Source: Clostridium sp. OF09-36 (GTDB lineage: Bacteria > Bacillota > Clostridia > Lachnospirales > Lachnospiraceae). From it: DNA of 64,000 bases. The stretch covers positions 62,001 through 126,000 of the forward strand of contig NZ_QUMD01000003.1 of NCBI RefSeq assembly GCF_003481985.1, read 5' to 3'. The first letter of the stretch is position 1; each line of letters begins with the position of its first letter. Below the pieces are notes generated by a model. It did not search any database, had not been told where the DNA came from, and saw nothing but the letters and a program-made list of their open reading frames with translations. The translations under genes and the position numbers were made by a program. Below, piece by piece: positions 9,081-18,829 of the stretch.

Positions 9081-11015
9081 GTGATAGAAAAAATGAAGTT
9101 TTTGAGTATCACAGGTCCGAAGGATGATATTGACCGGGTGGTGGAGCAGTATCTCTCAAAATATGAGATCCAGCTGGAAAACGCCCTGTCGGAGCTTAAG
9201 ACGGTGGCAAGCCTTAGGCCGTATCTGGAGATCAATCCTTACAAAGCGGAGCTGCAGACAGCAGAAACGCTGATGAAGGAGATTGATGGAACGGCCGGAA
9301 CCGGGACAAATGTGACACAAAAACTTTCCGTAGAAGATGCCGTTAACACGATTCATAGCCTGGATGAGCAGTTAAAGTCACTTCGGACAAAGAAGGAAGC
9401 ACTGGAGAAGCAGGCATCGGACATGGAGCAGTCCATGGACCGGGTGATCCCGTTTACGGATCTGAATTATGACCTGAAGGACATTTTACATTTTCAATAT
9501 ATCAAATTCCGGTTTGGACGCATGACGCATGAATATTACAACAAATTCATGGATTATGTGTACGATACCATCGATACGGTGGTGCACAAATGTCAGGAAG
9601 ATGCAGAGTATGTGTGGCTGGTGTATTTTGTGCCGGAGCCGCTCTGCGATAAGATCGATGCAATTTACGCATCGCTACATTTTGAACGGTTTTTCCTGCC
9701 GGACGAGTATGAGGGAACCCCGGTGGATGCGACCCATGAACTGGAGCATCAGCTTTCCGGAGTCTATGAAGAGATCCGCGGGATCGATGAGCAGTTTCAG
9801 AAGGTGCTGGCTGCACAGGCAGACAGCCTTAGAGCCGCTTGCCGGAAGCTGGAAACCTATTCCAGAAATTTCGATGTGCGCCGCCTTGCCGCCTGCACAA
9901 AGGATAAGGACCACACCTTTTATATTTTGTGCGGCTGGATGAGCGAGACAGATGCGAAGGCTTTCCGCAAGGAACTGGAAGAGGATGATAAGACCTTCTG
10001 CTTCGTGGAGGAAGATCATGGAAACATCATGAGTAAGCCGCCGACCAAGTTAAAGAATCCGAAACTGTTCAAGCCGTTTGAGATGTTCATACGCATGTAC
10101 GGACTTCCATCGTATGAGGAAATCGACCCGACGGTCATTCTCGGTCTGACTTACTCGTTCTTATTTGGATTTATGTTTGGCGATGTGGGACAGGGCCTGT
10201 GCCTGATGCTTGGCGGTTACCTGTTGTACCGGGCAAAGAAGATGAATCTGGCGGCGATCATTTCCTGCTGCGGTTTCTTCTCGACCATATTTGGATTTTT
10301 ATTCGGCAGTGTCTTTGGATTTGAAAATATCATACAGCCGTTGTGGCTGCATCCGAAGACAGCGATGACGAACCTTCCGTTTGTTGGAAATTTAAATACC
10401 GTGTTTATCGTAGCGATTGCCATGGGCATGGGAATTGTTCTGATGACGATGGTTTTGAACGTCATCAACAGCCTGAGAAGCCATGACACAGAAAAGGCAT
10501 TTTTCGATACCAATGGCATTGCAGGCATCGTATTCTACGGTGCACTGGCTGTCACGATCATTCTGTATATGAGCGGACATACGCTTCCGGCTACGGCTGT
10601 GCTGATCGTGATGTTTGTCCTGCCGCTTCTGGTGATCTTCTTTAAGGAGCCACTTACGGCGCTGGCCGAGAAGCACGCGAAGATCATGCCGGAGGAAAAG
10701 GGCATGTTTTTCGTGCAGGGCGTGTTTGAATTGTTTGAAGTATGCTTAAGCTATTTTTCCAACACTCTTTCGTTTGTCCGTGTGGGCGCGTTTGCGGTCA
10801 GCCATGCGGCGATGATGGAAGTGGTCCTGATGTTAGCCGGTGCCGAGGCGGGAACGCCGAACTGGCTTGTGGTCGTCCTTGGCAACCTGTTCGTGTGCGG
10901 CATGGAAGGACTGATCGTTGGCATCCAGGTGCTCCGTCTGGAATATTATGAGCTGTTCAGCCGTTTCTACCGGGGAACCGGGCGGGAGTTTAAGCCGTAC
11001 GGAAGACAGAATTAG
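9081..11015 (+). CDS. ntpI: V-type ATPase subunit I (a subunit)
   Basis: This membrane stator subunit carries the ion half-channels. Start: a GTG at 9081 preceded by AGGAGG gives MIEKMKFLSITGPKDD, the usual N-terminus; the frame is open to 8991 but without a good ribosome site. The 644 residues divide into a soluble coiled-coil half (about 1-350) and a membrane half with about seven helices, including LGLTYSFLFGFMFGDVGQG, a loop with FGFENIIQPLW, and FVRVGAFAVSHAAMM. Length is typical of the family. Confidence 0.9.
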   Translation: MIEKMKFLSITGPKDDIDRVVEQYLSKYEIQLENALSELKTVASLRPYLEINPYKAELQTAETLMKEIDGTAGTGTNVTQKLSVEDAVNTIHSLDEQLKSLRTKKEALEKQASDMEQSMDRVIPFTDLNYDLKDILHFQYIKFRFGRMTHEYYNKFMDYVYDTIDTVVHKCQEDAEYVWLVYFVPEPLCDKIDAIYASLHFERFFLPDEYEGTPVDATHELEHQLSGVYEEIRGIDEQFQKVLAAQADSLRAACRKLETYSRNFDVRRLAACTKDKDHTFYILCGWMSETDAKAFRKELEEDDKTFCFVEEDHGNIMSKPPTKLKNPKLFKPFEMFIRMYGLPSYEEIDPTVILGLTYSFLFGFMFGDVGQGLCLMLGGYLLYRAKKMNLAAIISCCGFFSTIFGFLFGSVFGFENIIQPLWLHPKTAMTNLPFVGNLNTVFIVAIAMGMGIVLMTMVLNVINSLRSHDTEKAFFDTNGIAGIVFYGALAVTIILYMSGHTLPATAVLIVMFVLPLLVIFFKEPLTALAEKHAKIMPEEKGMFFVQGVFELFEVCLSYFSNTLSFVRVGAFAVSHAAMMEVVLMLAGAEAGTPNWLVVVLGNLFVCGMEGLIVGIQVLRLEYYELFSRFYRGTGREFKPYGRQN

Positions 11016-11137
11016 CGGAAACTCTAACATATCTGGGCTGGTAGTACTGGAAAAGGGCTGGAAGCCCGGGCAGCCTGGGCAGCAGACAACAGACAAAACA
11101 ACAAAAGATATTCACAATAAAAAAGGAGAATCAGATC

Positions 11138-11569
11138 ATGACTTTATTAGCAAAAATCACACTGGCAGCAGCATTAATCCTCAGCATTGCAGTTCCGTTT
11201 GGCGCGTTTGCAGCAGGAGAGAAAACGAGAGGACGTTATAAGACCGCCATCGGCGTAAATGTATTTCTGTTTATGGCAACCATTGGTGTGGCTGCGGGAC
11301 TCATGTTTACCGGTCATGCATTTGCGGCAGAAGAAACTGCCAAGGCAGTCAACAGTGCAGCAGGCTGGGGCTATCTGGCAGCAGCACTTTCCACCGGTAT
11401 GAGCTGCATCGGCGGCGGTATTGCCGTATCCGCAGCAGCATCTGCCGCACTGGGAGCGATCAGTGAGGACGGCTCCATTCTTGGTAAATCCCTCATCTTC
11501 GTTGGTCTTGCCGAAGGTGTCTGCCTGTACGGACTGATCATTTCCTTTATGATCCTTGGTACCCTGTAA
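11138..11569 (+). CDS. ntpK: V-type ATPase membrane ring subunit K
   Basis: This 143-residue rotor ring proteolipid has four predicted membrane helices forming two hairpins. The ion-binding Glu lies in the last helix, FVGLAEGVCLYGLIISFMIL. The Gly/Ala-rich third helix, ALSTGMSCIGGGIAVSAAASAALG, is typical. The first hairpin has no acidic residue, as in other V-type K subunits where one site is retained per two hairpins. Whether it moves H+ or Na+ cannot be decided from sequence alone. A good AAGGAG site precedes the start. Confidence 0.92.
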   Translation: MTLLAKITLAAALILSIAVPFGAFAAGEKTRGRYKTAIGVNVFLFMATIGVAAGLMFTGHAFAAEETAKAVNSAAGWGYLAAALSTGMSCIGGGIAVSAAASAALGAISEDGSILGKSLIFVGLAEGVCLYGLIISFMILGTL

Positions 11570-11570
11570 G

Positions 11571-11879
11571 ATGAAGATGTATCTGATCAGTGACAACATC
11601 GACACCTGGACCGGCATGCGGCTCGCCGGTGTGGAAGGTGCGGTGGTGCACGAAAAAGAGGAATTGAAGGCAGAACTGGATAAGGTCCTGGCCGACAAGA
11701 CGATCGGAATCGTACTGCTGACAGAAAAATTCGGGCGGGATTTCCCGGAACTGGTCAATGAGGTAAAGTTAAACTATCGCCAGCCACTGTTTGTAGAGAT
11801 TCCGGACCGTCATGGAACCGGCCGCAAGCCGGACTTTATCACGGCCTACGTCAACGAAGCGATCGGGCTGAAATTATAA
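11571..11879 (+). CDS. ntpF: V-type ATPase subunit F
   Basis: This 102-residue central-stalk subunit has the small alpha/beta fold start MKMYLISDNIDTWTGMRLAGVEG, followed by IGIVLLTEKFGRDFPELV. The ATG lies one base past the ntpK stop (tight coupling); the upstream in-frame alternative inside ntpK is not needed. Length and order (K-F-E) fit the operon. Confidence 0.9.
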   Translation: MKMYLISDNIDTWTGMRLAGVEGAVVHEKEELKAELDKVLADKTIGIVLLTEKFGRDFPELVNEVKLNYRQPLFVEIPDRHGTGRKPDFITAYVNEAIGLKL

Positions 11880-11901
11880 TGCAAAAAGGAAGGTGACCAA
11901 T

Positions 11902-12507
11902 GTGACCACCGAGGAAAAATTACAGCATTTTCTGGACACCTGCATGGAAGATGCCAGGGTTCGCAGCGGACGGATGCTGGATGAATATATGTCCGCACTG
12001 GAAAAGACATTTGAGGAACATAAAGCCGATACCCGCAGACGTGAGAAGCTGCAGCTGCAGCAGGAAACGGAGAAGATCGAGCGGGAGATCAACAAACAGC
12101 TGGCGGTAGGGCAGATCGATATCCGCCGGATGCTGGGGCAGAAACAGGAAGAATTAAAAGACAAGCTGTTTGTGGAGTTAAAGGATATGCTGGCGCATTA
12201 CCTGGAGACGCAGGACTACCAGAAGCTTTTGGAGCGCCAGGTGAAACATGCGGTAGAGTTTGCGGGGCAGGATCCGGTGATCATTTATCTGGATCCGGTC
12301 GATGAGGATAAAGTAAACCGCCTTGCGCTTCACAATGGAAACGCGGAATTCCGCATCAGCGAGTATTCTTTCACCGGAGGAACCCGGGCGGTAATCCCGT
12401 CGCGCCATATCCTCATTGATAATTCCTTCCAGACGAAGCTGGAGGAAGCCAGGGAGAAGTTCCACTTCGACTTAAGCCTGACAGAAGGAGGAAATGGAGA
12501 TGTCTAA
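11902..12507 (+). CDS. ntpE: V-type ATPase subunit E (peripheral stalk)
   Basis: About 201 residues: a long charged N-terminal helix (about residues 1-100, Glu/Lys/Gln-rich) and a compact C-terminal domain containing GGTRAVIPSRHILIDNSFQTKLEE, the usual E-subunit signature. Start choice: GTG at 11902 lies eight bases after GGAAGG; GTG at 11893 is the in-frame alternative but overlaps that site. The 3' end overlaps the start of ntpA by 14 bases. It pairs with the H/G coiled coil to form the stator. Confidence 0.88.
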   Translation: MTTEEKLQHFLDTCMEDARVRSGRMLDEYMSALEKTFEEHKADTRRREKLQLQQETEKIEREINKQLAVGQIDIRRMLGQKQEELKDKLFVELKDMLAHYLETQDYQKLLERQVKHAVEFAGQDPVIIYLDPVDEDKVNRLALHNGNAEFRISEYSFTGGTRAVIPSRHILIDNSFQTKLEEAREKFHFDLSLTEGGNGDV

Positions 12508-14264
12508 GACGGGTGTGATCTGCGGGATCAACGGCCCGATCGTCCATGTGAAAGGGGACGCGGGCTTTACCATGAATGAGATGGTCTATGTAGGCCATGA
12601 AAATCTGGTGGGCGAAGTCATCGGCTTAAAAGCCGGGGATACCATTATCCAGGTTTACGAGGAGACAGCCGGGATCCGGCCGGGTGAGCTGGTAACCGGA
12701 ACCGGTGCGCCGGTGTCCGTTACCCTGGCACCGGGCATCCTGACCAATATTTTTGATGGAATCGAGCGACCATTAAGTGAGATTGCGAAAAGTGGCGGCG
12801 CGTACATCAGTCGCGGCGTGAATGTCAGCGCACTGGATACCGAAAAGAAATGGAAGACCCACATCACCGTGAAAAAGGTGATCGGGTATACGGGGGCACG
12901 ATCCTTGCGGAGGTGCCGGAGACTCCGGCAATCATTCATAAGGTCATGGTGCCGCCGGATAAGGAAGGCTATGTGCTGGATGTGGTGGAAGACGGAGAAT
13001 ACACGATCAACGATCCTCTGGTAACGATCCAGCATTTTGACGGCACTGAAGAAAAGCTGACGATGACCCAGAAATGGCCGATCCGTGTGGCAAGACCGAC
13101 GGCAAAGCGTTTTCCGGCAACCCAGCCGCTTGTGACCGGCCAGCGTATCCTGGATACGCTGTTTCCGCTGGCAAAGGGCGGTACGGCGGCAATTCCGGGC
13201 GGATTTGGTACCGGAAAGACCATGACCCAGCATCAGATCGCAAAGTGGTCGGACGCAAACATCATCATTTACATTGGCTGCGGCGAGCGCGGAAACGAGA
13301 TGACGCAGGTTCTGGAAGAATTCTCCGAGCTGATCGACCCAAAGACCGGAAATCCGCTGATGGACCGCACTACCCTGATCGCGAACACGTCCAACATGCC
13401 GGTGGCAGCCCGTGAGGCGAGCCTGTATTCGGGTCTGACACTGGCGGAGTATTACCGGGATATGGGCTACCATGTTGCGATCATGGCGGATTCTACCTCC
13501 CGTTGGGCAGAGGCGCTGCGTGAGCTTTCCGGACGTCTGGAGGAGATGCCGGCGGAGGAAGGCTTCCCGGCTTATCTGGCATCGAAGCTGTCTGCCTTTT
13601 ATGAGCGTGCCGGTATGATGCAGAATTTAAACGGAACCGAGGGAAGCGTGACCATCATCGGTGCGGTATCGCCGCAGGGCGGTGATTTCTCCGAGCCGGT
13701 AACGCAGAATACCAAGCGTTTCGTGCGCTGCTTCTGGGGACTGGATAAGAGCCTGGCGTATGCGAGACATTTCCCCGCCATTTCCTGGCTGACCAGTTAT
13801 TCCGAGTACTTAAACGACCTTGGTCCGTGGTACACGGAGCATGTCGATAAGAAGTTTGTGGACTACCGCAACCAGATCGTCTATCTGCTGTCCCAGGAGA
13901 GCAGCCTGATGGAGATCGTGAAGCTGATCGGCGGCGATGTCCTGCCGGACGACCAGAAGCTAATCCTGGAGATCGCCAAGGTGATCCGCGTGGCTTTCTG
14001 CAGCAGAACGCCTTCCACAAGGACGATACCTGCGTCCCGATGGAGAAGCAGTTTAAGATGATGGAGATCATTCTGTACCTGTACCGGAAGTCCCGTTCGC
14101 TGATCTCGATGGGCATGCCGATGTCAGTATTAAAAGAAGATCCGATCTTTGACCAGGTCATTGCCATCAAGTACGATGTGCCGAACGATAATCTGGCAAT
14201 GCTGGATGACTATAAAAAGAAGATTGACGCCTTTTATGACGGCGTCATCGAGCGGAATGCATAG
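12494..14264 (+). CDS. ntpA: V-type ATPase catalytic subunit A, interrupted by two frameshifts (near 12874 and 13993)
   Basis: This catalytic nucleotide-binding subunit runs through three consecutive frames, each one base back. Adding one A to the run at 12872-12876 gives VKKGDRVYGGTILAEVPETP; adding one G at 13992-13993 gives IRVGFLQQNAFHKDD. The repaired product is about 590 residues, the normal size. Visible motifs: Walker A GGFGTGKT, then YIGCGERGNEM, MADSTSRWAEALREL and PAYLASKLSAFYERAG. A full-length subunit A is essential in an otherwise intact operon, so sequencing error is the likely cause. Confidence 0.92.
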
Positions 14265-14276
14265 GAGGGCTGTGAT

Positions 14277-15752
14277 ATGGCAATTGAATATTTAGGTTTG
14301 AGTGCGATCAACGGCCCCATGGTAGTGCTGGAGGGTGTTTCCGGTGCGGCTTACGACGAGATCGTGGAGATGACGGTCGACGGGAACAAACGGAAGTTGG
14401 GCCGTATCATTGAAGTATACGAAGACAAGGCGGTGATCCAGGTCTTTGAGGGAACCGAAGGCATGGGACTGAAAAATGTCCATACCCGCCTGACCGGTCA
14501 CCCGATGGAGCTTGGCGTTTCGGAGGAAATGCTGGGCCGTATCATGAATGGAATTGGCGTCCCGATTGACGGACTGGGCGAGATTTTGCCGGAAAAGATG
14601 CTGGACGTCAACGGAAAACCGTTAAACCCGGTGACCCGTGAGTATCCGCGAAACTACATCCGTACCGGAATTTCTGCGATTGACGGCCTGATGACCCTGA
14701 TCCGCGGTCAGAAGCTGCCAATCTTTTCCGGCAATGGACTTCCGCATGACCAGCTGGCGGCGCAGATCGTGCAGCAGGCATCGCTGGGCGATGATTCCGA
14801 CGAGCAGTTTGCGATCGTCTTTGCGGCCATGGGCGTGAAGCACGATGTGGCAGAATTTTTCCGCCGGACATTTGAGGAGAGCGGCGTTTCTTCCCATGTT
14901 GCAATGTTTATGAACCTGGCAAACGACCCGGTGGTTGAGCGTCTGATCACGCCGAAATGTGCGCTGACTTTAGCGGAATATCTGGCGTTTGAGAAGAACA
15001 TGCACATCCTGGTTATTTTGACGGATATGACTTCGTTTGCGGAGGCGATGCGTGAGGTGTCCTCTTCCAAGGGCGAAATCCCGTCCCGAAAAGGCTTCCC
15101 GGGTTATCTGTACAGCGAACTGGCAGCGCTTTATGAGCGCGCCGGAATTGTAAAGGGTGTGAACGGATCCGTGACCCAGATCCCGATCCTGACCATGCCG
15201 AACGATGACATCACCCACCCGATCCCGGACCTGACCGGTTACATTACGGAAGGTCAGATCGTTCTGGACCGGGAGTTAAACGGTCAGTCGGTTTACCCGC
15301 CGATCAACGTGCTGCCGAGCCTGTCTCGTCTGATGAAGGACGGCATCGGCGAAGGCTACACCCGTGCGGATCACCAGGCAGTGGCAAACCAGCTGTTTTC
15401 CTGCTATGCCAAGGTGGGCGATGCGAGGGCGCTGGCATCCGTCATCGGCGAAGATGAGCTGTCCCCGCTGGATAAAAAATATCTGGTCTTTGGCCGGGAG
15501 TTTGAGCACCGCTTTGTCGGACAGGATCCCCATGATAACCGGAATATCATAACCACCTTGAACATTGGCTGGCAGCTTCTCGGACTTTTGCCAAAAGCGG
15601 AGCTCGACCGGATCGATACGAAGATCCTGGATCAGTATTACCGGCCGATGAAGCTGGATGAGAACGGGGATCTGGTGGCTGTGGAAACAGAAAAGAGCGC
15701 GGTGGCTGGTACGGTCGTGACACCAGCCCAGGTCGAAGCAGCGCGGCAGTAA
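14277..15752 (+). CDS. ntpB: V-type ATPase regulatory subunit B
   Basis: This non-catalytic nucleotide-binding partner of subunit A has 491 residues, somewhat long at the C-terminus (extra tail after DQYYRP). Conserved segments: PRNYIRTGISAIDGLMTLIRGQKLPIFSG-type core (about residues 120-150) with degenerate P-loop SGNGLPHDQ, FAAMGVKHDVAEFFRR, and VILTDMTSFAEAMREVS. AGGAGG lies before the ATG. It is intact, unlike subunit A. Confidence 0.95.
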   Translation: MAIEYLGLSAINGPMVVLEGVSGAAYDEIVEMTVDGNKRKLGRIIEVYEDKAVIQVFEGTEGMGLKNVHTRLTGHPMELGVSEEMLGRIMNGIGVPIDGLGEILPEKMLDVNGKPLNPVTREYPRNYIRTGISAIDGLMTLIRGQKLPIFSGNGLPHDQLAAQIVQQASLGDDSDEQFAIVFAAMGVKHDVAEFFRRTFEESGVSSHVAMFMNLANDPVVERLITPKCALTLAEYLAFEKNMHILVILTDMTSFAEAMREVSSSKGEIPSRKGFPGYLYSELAALYERAGIVKGVNGSVTQIPILTMPNDDITHPIPDLTGYITEGQIVLDRELNGQSVYPPINVLPSLSRLMKDGIGEGYTRADHQAVANQLFSCYAKVGDARALASVIGEDELSPLDKKYLVFGREFEHRFVGQDPHDNRNIITTLNIGWQLLGLLPKAELDRIDTKILDQYYRPMKLDENGDLVAVETEKSAVAGTVVTPAQVEAARQ

Positions 15753-15764
15753 GGGGGAATCTGT

Positions 15765-16382
15765 ATGAATCCGAATACCTTTCCTACCAAGGGCAATTTG
15801 ATTTTAGCGAAGAATTCCCTTGCCCTGGCGAGCCAGGGTTACGAGCTGATGGATAAAAAGAGGAACATCCTTCTTCGGGAACTGATGGGCCTGATCGACC
15901 AGGCAAAGGACATTCAGGCAGAGATCGATACCACATTCACGGAAGCCTACAAGGCACTTCAGAAAGCCAATATTGAGCTTGGTATTGGTTTTATCCAGGA
16001 TATCGCTGCGACGATTCCGGTGGACGATACCATCAGGATCAAGACAAGGAGTATCATGGGAACGGAGATTCCACTGGTACAGCATGAGCCGGTGCCGCTG
16101 ACACCGGGCTATGCCTTCGCAAGCACCAGTCCGGCGCTCGACGAGGCGCGGATGCATTTTGAGAAAGTGAAGGAGCTGACGGTAAAGCTTTCCATGGTGG
16201 AAAATTCCGCTTACCGGCTGGCGTCCAGCATCCGCAAGACCCAGAAACGGGCGAATGCCTTAAAGAACATCACCATACCGACGTACCAGAGTCTGGTTAC
16301 GACCATCGGCAATGCGCTGGAGGAGAAGGACCGTGAGGAGTTCACGAGGCTGAAGGTGATCAAAAGAACAAAGACAGGGTAA
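15765..16382 (+). CDS. ntpD: V-type ATPase central rotor subunit D
   Basis: This 205-residue, mostly helical rotor shaft subunit begins NPNTFPTKGNLILAKNSLAL, matching the D family (PTKxxLxxLKxxLxxA). The helical hairpin ends in TQKRANALKNITIPTY, a strong family signature. It is the last gene of the ATPase operon, 12 bases after ntpB. The next gene is set off by about 145 bp. Confidence 0.93.
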   Translation: MNPNTFPTKGNLILAKNSLALASQGYELMDKKRNILLRELMGLIDQAKDIQAEIDTTFTEAYKALQKANIELGIGFIQDIAATIPVDDTIRIKTRSIMGTEIPLVQHEPVPLTPGYAFASTSPALDEARMHFEKVKELTVKLSMVENSAYRLASSIRKTQKRANALKNITIPTYQSLVTTIGNALEEKDREEFTRLKVIKRTKTG

Positions 16383-16527
16383 ATGATATCCTATGAAACT
16401 TATTCTTCAGGCTGTTTTTCTGGCAGACACTTCACAGAAATTGTGAACTGTGATAAAATATAGGTCAACTGGGGTCTCAAACTGGGGAACCCCTTTGACA
16501 TTTACCACAGGAAGTGAGGTCGGAATT

Positions 16528-18137
16528 TTGACAACTGGAAATACAAAAAGAAACTGGAAAAGAAGCGTGCAGTGTTTTGGCGCGGCGCTTCTGACTGCTG
16601 GTCTTCTGGCGGGCTGTAGTGCGGCCCAGACAGCAAACCAGGCAGAGAGTGAGACCACCGAGGAAAACCTGGTTCTTATGGAAGAGACCTTGCCGCAGAC
16701 CGCGGCAGATGAAACGGTCATGGCACTTTCACCGGACGGTCCGCTGCTTCCGTCTGTAGAGGGTGTGGATGCGGAGTATAGCGAGCCGATCCCAGATTAC
16801 CTGCGTATCGGTGAGAAGCATCCGATCGTTTTAAAGCTGCAGCAGCGCCTGATGGATTTAGGCTTTATGGATAACGATGAGCCGACCGATTATTATGGTG
16901 AGGTAACCCAGAGTGCGGTCAAGATCTACCAGCGTCAGAACCAGCTGGCGCAGGACGGCATCATCGGCCCGGATACCCTGGAGGCGATCCTTTCCCCGGA
17001 TGCCAAGTATTATGCGGCGCAGAAGGGCGATGAGGGTACCGATATCACCCGGATCCAGAGCCGTCTGTATGAGCTGGGCTATCTGGCAAGCGACAGTCAG
17101 GTGACCGGCAGCTTTGGTGACGCGACCGAAGAAGCGGTCATGAAGATGCAGAGTGTCAATGGTCTGGACCAGGATGGTAAAGTCGGCAGAAAGACCATGA
17201 ACCTTCTGTACAGTGAAGATGTGAAGGCAAACATGCTGGCATACGGCGAGAAGAGTGATCTGGTCCTGGCGGCGCAGAAGCGCTTAAAAGAGCTGGGCTA
17301 TATGACCACAGAGCCGGACGGCAGCTACGGAAACGATACGATCATTGCGGTAAAACAGTTTCAGTCCCGGAATGACCAGGTTGTGGATGGTTACCTTGGA
17401 CCGGCAACCCGTGTCGCATTGAACAGCTCGGATGCGGTTCCGAACGGCTTAAGCTGGGTGATAGCGGCGATAATATCCAGCGTGTCCAGAACCTGTTAAG
17501 CAAGTTAGGCTACTTAAAATCTGCAAATGTAACTGGCTATTACGGTGAGGTGACGGAGAATGCAGTCAAGCTGTTCCAGCGCACCAACGGACTGAGTGCA
17601 GATGGTACGGTCGGCATCATGACTATGGCAAAGCTGACTGCAGGGGATGCCAAGAAGGCACCGGCACAGCCGAAGACCAGCACCAGCAAGAACAACAGCA
17701 AAAACAATACGACCAGTGGCGGAAGTAAGAAGGGAAGCTCCGGAAGTACTTCGGTTCCGAATACCGGCGGAGCCAGCGGCGGTGCAAGTGCCCTGATCGC
17801 AGTGGCAAGCTCCAAGCTTGGCTGCCCGTATGTATGGGGCTCTAAGGGACCGAACTCGTTTGACTGCTCTGGTTTCGTATACTGGTGCTTAAACCAGGTA
17901 GGTGTGCGCCAGAGCTACATGACTTCCTCTGGCTGGAGAAATGCCGGAAGATATACCAGAATCAGCAGCTTCTCAAGTCTGCGTGCCGGAGACATCATCG
18001 TAGTAAGCGGCCATGTCGGAATCGTGGCAGGCGGCGGAACCGTAATCGATGCTTCCTCCGGTAACGGTAAGGTGGTACACCGTTCCTTAAGCTCCTGGTG
18101 GGCAAATAACTTCATCTGTGGATGGAGAATCTTCTAA
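16528..18137 (+). CDS. Peptidoglycan-binding NlpC/P60 lipoprotein hydrolase, interrupted by a frameshift near 17452
   Basis: This exported cell-wall hydrolase is predicted to start at TTG 16528, which has GGAAGTGAGG about nine bases upstream and gives a lipoprotein signal peptide with lipobox LLAGC. At least four PG_binding_1 repeats follow (LKLQQRLMDLGFMD; RIQSRLYELGYLA; LAAQKRLKELGYM; RVQNLLSKLGYLK), then a Ser/Lys/Asn-rich linker and an NlpC/P60 domain. Catalytic Cys is in FDCSGFVYW and His in SGHVGIVAGG. Adding one A near 17452 turns the broken end into GLKLGDSGDNIQRVQ and joins the halves into about 536 residues. A hairpin terminator follows. Confidence 0.88.
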
Positions 18138-18150
18138 AATAACAGGATCG

Positions 18151-18186
18151 AAAAGCCAGAAATCAGGAAATGGGTTTCTGGCTTTT
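18151..18186 (+). terminator. Intrinsic terminator after the NlpC/P60 gene
   Basis: AAAAGCCAGAAA pairs perfectly with TTTCTGGCTTTT around a 12-base loop, 13 bases after the stop codon. Confidence 0.85.
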
Positions 18187-18222
18187 GTATTGTTCCAAAT
18201 AAAAAACTTTTGGAAAAAATAA

Positions 18223-18250
18223 TTGACAAATCAAAAAATGGGACTATAAT
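18223..18250 (+). promoter_or_regulatory. Strong promoter for the T-box leader and cstA
   Basis: TTGACA (18223-18228) and TATAAT (18245-18250) match consensus exactly, with 16-bp spacing. Expected transcription start is near 18257, giving a leader of about 570 nt before cstA. Confidence 0.85.
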
Positions 18251-18299
18251 GGCAGTTATTCAAAGAGTTGACATTCCATCAGTCTCTACGGAAATACTG

Positions 18300-18706
18300 A
18301 CTGAGGATTGAAACAAACAAATGCGACGAACAGGACAAGGCTTTTTTGCCAGAACCGTTTTCAGAGAGCTTCCGGCCGGTGTGAGGAAGCAGCGGGGCAA
18401 AGAGGTTATCCCCTGCAAGCAGCTTGTCTGAAATGCAAACATAGTTTGTGTGTTATGCTTTGTGCAACACATGAGCAGCAACGCTCCGGTGATACCGGAC
18501 GTTAAGCGAAAGTAAGACGGGACGGAAACCCACCGTTAACCGGGCGCGTATTCCTCCGGACTGAGAGACGGAAGGATATGGTCAGAGTGGCTGGCAGTAT
18601 GTCAGCAAGGGAAGTGGTAACGCGGAGCGCATCCGGTAATATTGTGGTAACTATGCCTTCGTCTTCCTGCAGAAAAAGTTCTGCGGGGAGACGGAGGCTT
18701 TTTTGT
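18300..18706 (+). promoter_or_regulatory. T-box leader controlling the CstA-family transporter
   Basis: Stem I distal elements are clear: AGAGAG (18363-18368), then helix GCTTCC/GGAAGC (18368-18373/18385-18390) enclosing the GGTG loop (18378-18381). Flanking helices ACAAAC/GTTTGT (18313-18318/18444-18449) and CAGGACAAG/CTTGTCTG (18331-18339/18423-18430) enclose an internal loop whose 3' side reads AAATGCAAAC; the specifier is ATG (18433-18435) or TGC (18434-18436). The T-box proper, AAGTGGTAACGCGGA, is at 18612-18626. GCAAGGGAAG upstream can pair with CTTCCTGC inside the terminator, giving the antiterminator switch. The T-box bulge TGGT would pair with discriminator A, which fits tRNA-Met and not tRNA-Cys (U73). 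The amino acid call is inference. Confidence 0.85.
18655..18704 (+). terminator. Regulated terminator of the T-box leader
   Basis: A 20-pair stem, GCCTTCGTCTTCCTGCAGAA with TTCTGCGGGGAGACGGAGGC, encloses an AAAG loop and is followed by six T. Its 5' arm contains the CTTCCTGC segment shared with the antiterminator. The 125 bases from here to the cstA start hold only the ribosome site GAGAGGAG. Confidence 0.9.
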
Positions 18707-18829
18707 TGCGATACATTTACAGGAAAACTGCAGGTGGCTGCTTCTGTGGCTGCGTCGCACATCAGAGATTCATCCGCGGTCTGTTTGCTGATTTCCCGCG
18801 TTGCATAGTTTTGAGAGGAGAGAACAATT

